The notes under the pieces were generated by a model, which saw nothing but the letters and a program-made list of their open reading frames with translations, did not search any database and was not told where the DNA came from. Position numbers and translations under genes: made by a program. A stretch of 64,000 nucleotides of DNA, from positions 5,456,001 through 5,520,000 of the forward strand of contig NZ_CP108053.1 in the NCBI RefSeq assembly GCF_036173105.1, given 5' to 3'. The stretch comes from Streptomyces sp. NBC_00287. GTDB taxonomy: Bacteria; Actinomycetota; Actinomycetes; Streptomycetales; Streptomycetaceae. This document shows, in pieces, positions 17,135-23,878 of the stretch; the stretch's first letter is position 1, and each line of letters begins with the position of its first letter.

Positions 17135-18033
17135 GTTCCGCGTCCGCCGCACTGCCGCAACCGGGCCGTACGAAGGCGTTTCTGCGCCTCGTCATGATCG
17201 AGCACTCGATCTTCGCCCTGCCCTTCGCCTACATCGCGGCGCTCACCGCGATGTTCCAGTGGGACAAGAACATCCACTGGGGCCGGCTGCTGCTGGTCAC
17301 CATCTGCATGGTCGGCCTGCGCACCTTCGCCATGGCCGTGAACCGGATCATCGACCGCGAGATCGACGCCCGAAATCCCCGGACGGCCCACCGCGAGCTG
17401 GTGACCGGCGCGATGTCGGTGAAGCACGCCTGGACGGGCGCGCTGATCGCGGTGGTGGTCTTCCTGGGCTCGGCGGCGCTGCTCAACCCGTTGTGCCTGG
17501 CCCTGGCCCCCGTAGCGGTGATCCCGATGGTGATCTACCCCTACGGCAAGCGGTTCACCAACTACCCGCAGGCCATCCTCGGTCTGGCCCAGGCGATGGG
17601 CCCGGTCGGCGGCTGGCTGGCGATCACCGGCGAGTGGTCCTGGGACGCGGTGATCCTGGGCCTGGCGGTCGGCATCTGGATCGGCGGCTTCGACCTCATC
17701 TACGCCTGCCAGGACATCGAGACGGACCGCGAGATCGGCGTCATGTCGGTCCCGGCCCGCTTCGGCATCCCGGCGTCGATCTGGGCGGCGCGGGTCTGCC
17801 ATGCCCTCGTCATGGGCCTCTTCATCTGGTACGCCGTCGTCACCGAGGCCGGTTTCTTCTTCTGGCTCGGCCTGATGATCGTCGCGGGCGCCTTCGTCTA
17901 CGAGCACAACATCGTCCGCCCGCATGACCTGTCCCGCCTGAACAGGGCCTTCTTCAGCGTCAACGGCTTTATCGGCATCGCCCTGTTCGGGTGCGCGCTG
18001 CTGGACCTCCTGGTGCGGGGGCTGACCGTCTGA
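17131..18033 (+). CDS. mqnP: Menaquinone biosynthesis prenyltransferase MqnP
   Basis: A 300-residue UbiA-superfamily integral membrane enzyme with about eight helices. The first Asp-rich motif is N71-x3-D75-x3-D79 (AVNRIIDREIDARNPRT) and the second is ACQDIETDREIG, which bind Mg-polyprenyl diphosphate. It attaches the isoprenoid tail to the naphthoate ring. The GTG start overlaps the decarboxylase stop (GTGA), so translation is coupled. Position between UbiD-like and UbiX-like genes identifies it as the futalosine-pathway MqnP rather than a ubiquinone enzyme. Confidence 0.9.
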   Translation: MSSASAALPQPGRTKAFLRLVMIEHSIFALPFAYIAALTAMFQWDKNIHWGRLLLVTICMVGLRTFAMAVNRIIDREIDARNPRTAHRELVTGAMSVKHAWTGALIAVVVFLGSAALLNPLCLALAPVAVIPMVIYPYGKRFTNYPQAILGLAQAMGPVGGWLAITGEWSWDAVILGLAVGIWIGGFDLIYACQDIETDREIGVMSVPARFGIPASIWAARVCHALVMGLFIWYAVVTEAGFFFWLGLMIVAGAFVYEHNIVRPHDLSRLNRAFFSVNGFIGIALFGCALLDLLVRGLTV

Positions 18034-18061
18034 CCGTCCCGTCCACCGGTACGCTCAAGAT

Positions 18062-18733
18062 GTGAACGCAGGAGAATCGCAGCGCGTGCCTTGGATCGTG
18101 GGGGTGTCCGGAGCATCCGGGACGCCGTACGCGGCTGCTGTGCTGCGTGCGCTTCTGGCGGCCGGGGAGAGCGTCGATCTGGTGGTGAGCAGGGCCTCGC
18201 GGCTCACCCTGCTCGACGAGACCGGGATCTCCTTCCGGGACGCGCACTGGGCGGACGACCTGCGGGAATGGCTGTCCCGGGGGGCGGACGGAAAGCCGGG
18301 CACCTTCGATGCGGACATCGAGGGCGTACGGCACTGGAGTGCCGGGGATCTCGCGGCCGGACCGTCCTCCGGCTCGTACCCCACGAAGGGCATGCTCATC
18401 GTGCCGGCGTCCACCGCCGCGGTCGCGGGCGTCGCGCTCGGGCTGTCCAAGGACCTGTTGCAGCGGGTGGCGAGCGTGACCCTCAAGGAGCGCCGCAAGC
18501 TGGTCGTCGCCGTTCGGGAGACCCCCTTGAACGGGCAGACGCTGCGGCATCTGGTCACCCTCGACGACGCGGGCGCCACCGTCGTACCCGCCTCGCCCGC
18601 CTTCTACGCCGGGGCCACCCACATCCAGGACCTGGTGGACTTCGTCGCCGGACGTGTCCTCGACGCGGCGGGTGTGGAGCACCGGCTCTACCGCCGCTGG
18701 AAGGGCGACCTCGGCGGCGCACGCACCGACTGA
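18062..18733 (+). CDS. UbiX-family flavin prenyltransferase
   Basis: A 223-residue UbiX-type protein that makes prenylated FMN for the UbiD-like decarboxylase. The Rossmann flavin site is GVSGASGTPYAAAV. The signature VPASTAAVAGVALGLSKDLL and ERRKLVVAVRETPL segments are intact. The GTG at 18062 is preferred because TACGCT (18050-18055) lies 6 bases upstream, as expected for a leaderless message. An internal GTG at 18086 with AGGAG upstream would give 215 residues and cannot be excluded. The gap to mqnP is 28 bases. Confidence 0.88.
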   Translation: MNAGESQRVPWIVGVSGASGTPYAAAVLRALLAAGESVDLVVSRASRLTLLDETGISFRDAHWADDLREWLSRGADGKPGTFDADIEGVRHWSAGDLAAGPSSGSYPTKGMLIVPASTAAVAGVALGLSKDLLQRVASVTLKERRKLVVAVRETPLNGQTLRHLVTLDDAGATVVPASPAFYAGATHIQDLVDFVAGRVLDAAGVEHRLYRRWKGDLGGARTD

Positions 18734-18792
18734 GCACCAAATCAGGACTCATCGACCTTTTTTAGATCTTTCAGCGGAAGGCTTCGAATCGC

Positions 18793-19248
18793 ATGGACGC
18801 GGTGGACAGGCAGCTCATCCAGGCCCTGAGGGAGAACGGCCGGGCCTCGTACGCGGAGCTGGGGCGCCTCGTCGGACTGTCGGGACCCAGTGTCACCGAC
18901 CGCATCAACCGGCTGGAGGCGGCCGGGGTCATCACCGGCTACCGCGCCACCGTCGACGCCGCCTCCCTCGGCCTCGGAGTCACCGCCCTGATCGGCATCT
19001 CGCTCTCCGACGCGGCCGACCACGAGGACGTGGCGCAGCGGATGAAGGAGCTCACCGAGATCGAGGACTGCTGGTTCATCGCCGGCGACGACTCGTACAT
19101 GCTCAAGGTGCGGGCGAACGACGTCGACGGCCTGGAGAGGATCATCAGGCGGCTCAGCGGGACGAAGGGTGTGTCCCGGACCCGTACGACCATCGTGCTC
19201 TCCACGAAGTGGGAGAACCGGGTGGGTGAGCTTCCGGAAGAGGCGTAG
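18793..19248 (+). CDS. Lrp/AsnC-family transcriptional regulator
   Basis: A 151-residue feast/famine regulator. The N-terminal HTH is RASYAELGRLVGLSGPSVTDRINRLEAAG and the C-terminal RAM ligand-binding ferredoxin-like domain begins near residue 65. It sits between the UbiX-like gene and mqnE on the same strand, 34 bases before mqnE, so it may regulate the menaquinone genes around it or simply travel with them. An AT-rich stretch (TTTTTTAGATCTTTC, about 18758-18772) upstream may hold its promoter. Confidence 0.88.
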   Translation: MDAVDRQLIQALRENGRASYAELGRLVGLSGPSVTDRINRLEAAGVITGYRATVDAASLGLGVTALIGISLSDAADHEDVAQRMKELTEIEDCWFIAGDDSYMLKVRANDVDGLERIIRRLSGTKGVSRTRTTIVLSTKWENRVGELPEEA

Positions 19249-19281
19249 GCGTACGGTTTACGAAGTCTGTCGAGGAGAGGG

Positions 19282-20451
19282 ATGACCATGGACGTCGGGC
19301 TCAAGCGCGAGCTGGAGCAGAAGGTCTCGGCCGGTGAGCGGCTGACCCGCGAGGACGGCATCGCGCTGTACGAGTCGGACGACCTGGCGTGGCTCGGCGG
19401 GCTCGCGCACGAGGTGCGGACCCGTAAGAACGGCGACGTGGTCCACTTCAACGTCAACCGTCACCTCAACATGACCAACGTGTGCACGGCGTCCTGCGCC
19501 TACTGCTCCTTCCAGCGCAAGCCGGGGGAGAAGGACGCGTACACGATGCGGATCGAGGAGGCGGTGAAGCTCGCGAAGTCGATGGAGTCGGAGAACCTCA
19601 CCGAGCTGCACATCGTCAACGGGCTGCACCCGAACCTGCCGTGGCGCTACTACCCGCGGTCGCTGCGCGAGCTGAAGGCGGCGCTCCCTCATGTGTCCCT
19701 GAAGGCCTTCACGGCGACGGAGATCCACCACTTCGAGACGATCTCCGGTCTGTCGGCGTCCGAGATCCTCGACGAGCTGATCGACGCGGGTCTGGAGTCG
19801 TTGACCGGCGGTGGCGCGGAGATCTTCGACTGGGAGGTCCGTCAGCACATCGTGGACCACCGCACGCACTGGGAGGACTGGTCGCGCATTCACCGCCTGG
19901 CGCACGAGAAGGGTCTGAAGACCCCGTGCACCATGCTGTACGGCCACATCGAGGAGCCGCGGCACAGGGTGGACCACGTGTTGCGCCTGCGCGAGCTCCA
20001 GGACGAGACCGGCGGCTTCCAGGTCTTCATCCCCCTGCGCTACCAGCACGACTTCGTGGACATGAAGGACGGCAAGGTCCGCAACCGGCTCCAGGCGCGG
20101 ACGCAGATGGCGACGGGTGCGGAGGCCCTGAAGACCTTCGCGGTGTCGCGGCTGCTGTTCGACAACGTCCCCCACGTCAAGGTCTTCTGGGTCATGCACG
20201 GCGTCCAGACGGCCCAGCTGGCCCTTCAGCACGGCGCCGATGACATGGACGGCTCGGTGGTCGAGTACAAGATCACCCACGACGCGGACAACTACGGCAC
20301 GCCGAACAAGCTGACCCGCGAGGACCTCCTGGACCTGATCCGGGACGCGGGCTTCCGCCCGGTGGAGCGGAACACCCGGTACGAGATCATTCGGGAGTAC
20401 GAGGGTCCGGACCCGGAGCGCCGGGAGTCGCCTCAGCCGATGCGGGTGTGA
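19282..20451 (+). CDS. mqnE: Aminofutalosine synthase MqnE
   Basis: A 389-residue radical-SAM enzyme. The cluster motif C68-x3-C72-x2-C75 (CTASCAYC) sits in an N-terminal TIM barrel, followed by the family segment LTELHIVNGLHPNLPWRYY. It joins 3-(1-carboxyvinyloxy)benzoate, made by MqnA, to SAM to give 6-amino-6-deoxyfutalosine. GAGGAGAGG precedes the ATG closely; a second ATG two codons on is possible. It lies next to the other menaquinone genes, with mqnA about 16 kb away in this window. Confidence 0.93.
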   Translation: MTMDVGLKRELEQKVSAGERLTREDGIALYESDDLAWLGGLAHEVRTRKNGDVVHFNVNRHLNMTNVCTASCAYCSFQRKPGEKDAYTMRIEEAVKLAKSMESENLTELHIVNGLHPNLPWRYYPRSLRELKAALPHVSLKAFTATEIHHFETISGLSASEILDELIDAGLESLTGGGAEIFDWEVRQHIVDHRTHWEDWSRIHRLAHEKGLKTPCTMLYGHIEEPRHRVDHVLRLRELQDETGGFQVFIPLRYQHDFVDMKDGKVRNRLQARTQMATGAEALKTFAVSRLLFDNVPHVKVFWVMHGVQTAQLALQHGADDMDGSVVEYKITHDADNYGTPNKLTREDLLDLIRDAGFRPVERNTRYEIIREYEGPDPERRESPQPMRV

Positions 20452-20481
20452 GGTCGGGTCGTACTTCGGCTGCGGGTCGTG

Positions 20482-20582
20482 GGGGGCTGGTCGCGCAGTT
20501 CCCCGCGCCCCTGCCTGGGTACAGCCAGGCGTGCTTCGACTGTTCCCACCTAGGGGCGCGGGGAACTGCGCGACCAGCCCCC
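20482..20582. repeat. Perfect 31-bp inverted repeat (Streptomyces intergenic element)
   Basis: Arms 20482-20512 and 20552-20582 are exact reverse complements (core GGTCGCGCAGTTCCCCGCGCC). They flank a 39-base loop that itself holds a 6-bp stem (GCCTGG/CCAGGC). I know this sequence type as a dispersed streptomycete intergenic repeat downstream of genes. Here it follows mqnE and can act as a terminator or an mRNA 3' stabiliser. Confidence 0.85.
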
Positions 20583-20635
20583 ACTCACCCGCACCCGGCA
20601 TGAGTCCGATCGCCCCCCACGGGTACCCGCCCCCC

Positions 20636-21274
20636 ATGGCGCCCGAGGACGATTACACCGCTGAGCCCTTCCTCCCCGAGAAAGCGACTCTCACCGCCCT
20701 GCGCCGGGCGGCAGTCGAATGCCGGGGCTGTCCCCTCCACCGCGACGCCACTCAGACCGTCTTCGGCGCAGGGAACGCGCACGCTCGGGTCATGCTCGTC
20801 GGGGAGCAGCCCGGGGATCAGGAGGACCGGCAGGGCAAGCCCTTCGTGGGCCCCGCCGGGAAGCTGCTCGACCGGGCTCTCGCCGAGGCGGGGATCGATC
20901 CGTCCGACGCCTACGTGACCAACGCGGTGAAGCACTTCAAGTTCACGCAGGCCGAGCCCCGCAAGCGCCGTATCCACAAGGCCCCCAGCCTCCGCGAGAT
21001 GACGGCGTGCGGCCCCTGGCTGGCCGCCGAGCTCGCTGCCGTAGAGCCCGAGTTGATCGTCGTGCTCGGGGCGACCGCCGGGAAGGCGCTGCTCGGGTCG
21101 TCGTTCCGGGTTTCGCAGGTGCGGGGGACGGTGCTGGAGGAGAAGATCCACGGGCGAGCGGAGCGCCTGGTTCCGACCGTTCACCCATCGTCCGTGCTGC
21201 GTGCGGACGATCGTGAGGCGGCGTACCGAGGGCTGGTCTCGGATCTGAAAGTGGCGGCGCGAGCCATGAAGTAA
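20636..21274 (+). CDS. UdgX-type uracil-DNA glycosylase (family 4 related)
   Basis: A 212-residue Fe-S uracil-DNA glycosylase. Motif A is GEQPGDQED (residues 56-64), motif B is HPSS (183-186), and cysteines C29, C32 and C125 fit the 4Fe-4S set. The insert KRRIHKAPS at 110-118 is the hallmark loop of UdgX, in which the His (H114 here) forms a covalent bond to the abasic sugar after uracil excision. The ATG at 20636 fits the usual ~210 residues; an in-frame ATG at 20600 would add 12. Further upstream the frame enters the inverted repeat. Confidence 0.88.
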   Translation: MAPEDDYTAEPFLPEKATLTALRRAAVECRGCPLHRDATQTVFGAGNAHARVMLVGEQPGDQEDRQGKPFVGPAGKLLDRALAEAGIDPSDAYVTNAVKHFKFTQAEPRKRRIHKAPSLREMTACGPWLAAELAAVEPELIVVLGATAGKALLGSSFRVSQVRGTVLEEKIHGRAERLVPTVHPSSVLRADDREAAYRGLVSDLKVAARAMK

Positions 21275-21284
21275 TGGTTACCAT
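21274..21284. promoter_or_regulatory. Palindrome and -10 in front of the GNAT gene
   Basis: ATGGT-T-ACCAT is an 11-base palindrome that begins on the last base of the udgX-type stop codon. It contains TACCAT (21279-21284), which lies 6 bases before the GTG at 21291 and is a candidate leaderless promoter. Confidence 0.35.
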
Positions 21285-21290
21285 GCATCC

Positions 21291-21815
21291 GTGGCCCTTA
21301 CTTTCACTCTCGACCCCGCCATCGACCCCACCCTCCGCGACGGCGTACTCGACCTGTGGACGGACGTGACGAACACCGGCGGCTCCGTCGGTTTCGTGCC
21401 CCCGGTGACACCGGAGGTGATCCGCCCGGAGCTGGTCAGGCACTTCGTGGGGATGGCCGAGGGACGGACCCGGCTGCTCGTCGGGCACGACGAGGACGGA
21501 CAGGTCGCCGCCACCGCGTTCTTCAGCTTCAACACGCACCGGCTGATGACCCACTGGGTATGGCTGTACACGGTGATGGTGCATCCACGGCACCAGGGCA
21601 AGGGGTACGGCCGGGACCTGCTCGCCGCCGCCGAGCGGGAGGCCCGCCGCTTCGACGGCATCCAGGCGATACGGCTCACCTGCCGCGGCGGCCAGGGCCT
21701 GGAGCGCTTCTACGGCTCCTGCGGCTACAAGGAGGTCGGCCGCATACCGGACGCCATCCGTGTCGCCCCGGACGACCACCGCGACGACATCATCATGCTG
21801 CTGCCGCTCGTCTGA
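21291..21815 (+). CDS. GNAT-family N-acetyltransferase
   Basis: A 174-residue acetyl-CoA-dependent N-acetyltransferase. The pyrophosphate-binding motif A is VHPRHQGKGYGRDLL (Q-x-x-G-x-G), with the family's core strands on either side. The substrate is unknown. The GTG start has no Shine-Dalgarno sequence but a TACCAT hexamer 6 bases upstream, so the transcript is probably leaderless. It follows the glycosylase gene by 16 bases. Confidence 0.85.
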   Translation: MALTFTLDPAIDPTLRDGVLDLWTDVTNTGGSVGFVPPVTPEVIRPELVRHFVGMAEGRTRLLVGHDEDGQVAATAFFSFNTHRLMTHWVWLYTVMVHPRHQGKGYGRDLLAAAEREARRFDGIQAIRLTCRGGQGLERFYGSCGYKEVGRIPDAIRVAPDDHRDDIIMLLPLV

Positions 21816-21906
21816 GCCCAGCCCCGCCCCCAAGATCGTGCAGCGGACATGCTTCACTGGATGTCGCACCTTTGGGACTTTGTCGGAATCGGAAGAGTGG
21901 ATTGAG

Positions 21907-22206
21907 ATGCTCCGCTACACGCTGATGCGCCTCGGGATCTTCGTGGGCTGCCTCGTGGTCGTCTGGGGCCTCGTCTACTCCGGTCTCGCCCCGCGTGGCC
22001 TCGGCGACTCCAACGGCATGTGGGTCGTCCTGCTCGCCCTGCTGCTCTCCGCGCCGATCAGCTTCGTCGTCCTGCGCAAGGAGCGCGACCGCGCCTCCGT
22101 GCAGATCGTCGAGAAGGTCGACAAGGTGAAGGCCAACCTGGAGGCGAACCGCGCCCAGGAGGACGGTGTCGACGACGCGGCCCGAGCCCAGGGGCAGACG
22201 TCTTAG
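21907..22206 (+). CDS. DUF4229 membrane protein
   Basis: A 99-residue protein with two transmembrane helices (about residues 6-26 and 37-56) and a charged helical tail (KERDRASVQIVEKVDKVKANLEA). This is the DUF4229 pattern found throughout actinobacteria, often near menaquinone genes. The function is unknown. The TetR gene starts 10 bases after its stop. Confidence 0.8.
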   Translation: MLRYTLMRLGIFVGCLVVVWGLVYSGLAPRGLGDSNGMWVVLLALLLSAPISFVVLRKERDRASVQIVEKVDKVKANLEANRAQEDGVDDAARAQGQTS

Positions 22207-22216
22207 TCTTGCCCCC

Positions 22217-22870
22217 ATGGGTGTCGTGAAGACCAAACGGATGCCGCGTGCCGTCCGTGAACAGCAGATGCTGGACGCCGCCGTACGGACCTTCGGGCGC
22301 CGTGGGTACATGGCCGCCTCGATGGACGAGATCGCCGAACTCGCCGGTGTCTCCAAGCCGTTGGTCTATCTGTACCTGAACTCCAAGGAAGACCTCTTCA
22401 CCGCCTGCATCCGCCGCGAGGCGCGTGCGCTCACCGCGGCCGTCCGCGCCGGCGTCCGGACCGACGCGCCCGCCGATCGCCAACTCTGGGACGGTCTGGG
22501 GGCGTTCTTCACGCACACCGCCGAGAACCCGGACGGCTGGGCCGTGCTGCATCTCCAAGCCCGCACCCACGGCCCCGCGTTCGCCGCCGAGGTGACCGCG
22601 ATGCGCGAGGAGATCGTCGCGTTCGTCACCCAGCTGATCCTCGCCTCCGCCCGCGCCGCCCACCGCGACCCGCACCTCCCCGAGCACGAGGTCGCCGGAC
22701 TCGCCGAGGCCCTCGTCGGCGCCGCCGAGTCGCTCGCCGACTGGGCCAACGCCACGCCGGGCGTCACCGCCCGCCAGGCCGCCGCGACGATGATGAACTT
22801 CGCCTGGGCAGGGCTCGGCAGCCTCATGGAGGGCCGGACCTGGTCAGTCGACGGTCCCCGCCAGGTGTAG
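22217..22870 (+). CDS. TetR-family transcriptional regulator
   Basis: A 217-residue TetR regulator. The HTH is at about residues 28-50 (SMDEIAELAGVSKPLVYLYL), followed by an all-helical ligand domain. TAGTCT (22204-22209) lies 7 bases before the ATG with no Shine-Dalgarno sequence, indicating a leaderless start. Downstream, the MaoC-type gene and the acyl-CoA ligase gene carry similar palindromes in their shared upstream region, so it probably represses them in response to an acyl-CoA. The 3' end overlaps the convergent MaoC gene by 27 bases. Confidence 0.88.
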   Translation: MGVVKTKRMPRAVREQQMLDAAVRTFGRRGYMAASMDEIAELAGVSKPLVYLYLNSKEDLFTACIRREARALTAAVRAGVRTDAPADRQLWDGLGAFFTHTAENPDGWAVLHLQARTHGPAFAAEVTAMREEIVAFVTQLILASARAAHRDPHLPEHEVAGLAEALVGAAESLADWANATPGVTARQAAATMMNFAWAGLGSLMEGRTWSVDGPRQV

Positions 22871-23635
22871 GCGCCCGTCCCCACCGCGCAGCTCGAACCG
22901 CCCCCGCTCCGCCCCGTACGTCACCGTCCCCGGCAACAGCACCGGCGCCCGGAACTCCGCCCGCACCCGTGCCGCGTCCGGCGCCCCGTGCGCCGCGAGA
23001 CACCGTGCCACCGTCCACATCCCGTGCGCGATGGCGCGAGGGAAGCCGAACAGCCGGGCGGTGAGGGGGTGGAGATGGATCGGGTTGCGGTCCCCGGAGA
23101 CGGCCGCGTACCGCCGCCCGACATCCGCACCGAGCCGCCACTCGGCGACGGCGGGAAGAGCCGTAGGCGGTCCCTTCCGAGCGGCACCCTCGCCCGCCGA
23201 CCCGTGCCGCGCGAGATACGTGCTCCGCGACTCCCATACGACGTCCCCGCCGGCCCTCAGCTCCGTCACGACCCCCGCCTCCGTACCGCGCCGATGCGGC
23301 GCCAACCCGTCGACGTGCACGGTGAGTTCGTACTCCGAGGTCGCCGCGAGCCGCTGTCGCCGGTCGATCTCGATCGACGTGTGCACAAGCCCCAGCAGCG
23401 GCAGCGGAAAGTCCCGCCCGCTCATCAGCCGCATGGCGAGCGGGAAGCCCAGTACATGCGGATAGGTGATCGGCAGCGCGTCCTCGCCGGTCGGGAAGCC
23501 GCACACCCGCTCATAGGCCGCGAGCCGGGCCAGGTCCACGCGCAGGCCGGACAGGGCCAGGGGTGTGCGGGGGAAGTCCGCGTCGGGGCGGGGCCGTTTG
23601 AAGGGTGACAGCAGGGCGCCGAGGGCGACGGTCAT
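22844..23635 (-). CDS. MaoC-type hydratase/dehydratase, double hot-dog
   Basis: A 263-residue protein of the MaoC/R-specific enoyl-CoA hydratase family. The C-terminal half holds the hydratase-2 motif (YAAVSGDRNPIHLHPLTARLFGF) with the catalytic Asp and His. The N-terminal half looks like a degenerate hot-dog domain. It hydrates enoyl-CoA or enoyl-ACP in lipid metabolism. The ATG at 23635 is chosen because GGAGG lies 5 bases upstream; a GTG four codons earlier overlaps that site. Operator-like palindromes lie immediately upstream. Confidence 0.85.
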   Translation of the reverse strand: MTVALGALLSPFKRPRPDADFPRTPLALSGLRVDLARLAAYERVCGFPTGEDALPITYPHVLGFPLAMRLMSGRDFPLPLLGLVHTSIEIDRRQRLAATSEYELTVHVDGLAPHRRGTEAGVVTELRAGGDVVWESRSTYLARHGSAGEGAARKGPPTALPAVAEWRLGADVGRRYAAVSGDRNPIHLHPLTARLFGFPRAIAHGMWTVARCLAAHGAPDAARVRAEFRAPVLLPGTVTYGAERGRFELRGGDGRLHLAGTVD

Positions 23636-23661
23636 GGCAGCCTCCACCTCGTGACAGTTGC

Positions 23662-23690
23662 TTACTCCGGAGTAAGGTTACCGGAGGTAA
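23662..23690. promoter_or_regulatory. Tandem operator-like palindromes upstream of the MaoC gene
   Basis: TTACTCCGGAGTAA (23662-23675) is a perfect 14-base palindrome. Two bases later TTACCGGAGGTAA (23678-23690) is a 13-base palindrome. They start 27 bases upstream of the MaoC ATG, where a repressor would block transcription. The second site has a near-copy at 23814-23826. Confidence 0.6.
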
Positions 23691-23813
23691 GCGCATCTGT
23701 ACGCCATGAACCTGAGTGACCCTCACGTAACCCCCGAGGTTGCACAGGCCCGCCCCCCAGCCCTCCCCGAAACCGCACAGCCCCCACACGTCAGCCACGT
23801 ACGATCCCCTACC

Positions 23814-23826
23814 TAACCGGCGGTAA
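23814..23826. promoter_or_regulatory. Operator-like site upstream of the acyl-CoA ligase gene
   Basis: TAACCGGCGGTAA matches 11 of 13 bases of the site at 23678-23690 and lies 53 bases before the ligase start. Together the sites suggest one TetR-type repressor acting on both divergent genes. Confidence 0.55.
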
Positions 23827-23878
23827 CCCCTGTCCGCACGCGGGGACCCGTCCGTGAACGCCGTGCCAGGAGCCGCCC

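Noticed and set aside
18086..18733. The internal GTG at 18086 as the true start of the UbiX-type protein
   Set aside because: It has a fair AGGAG upstream, but a leaderless start at 18062 is supported by a well-placed TACGCT hexamer. It is kept only as an alternative.
20531..20599. Longer N-terminus of the uracil-DNA glycosylase
   Set aside because: Its first ~20 codons lie inside the perfect inverted repeat and resemble nothing in the family. The start was moved to 20636.
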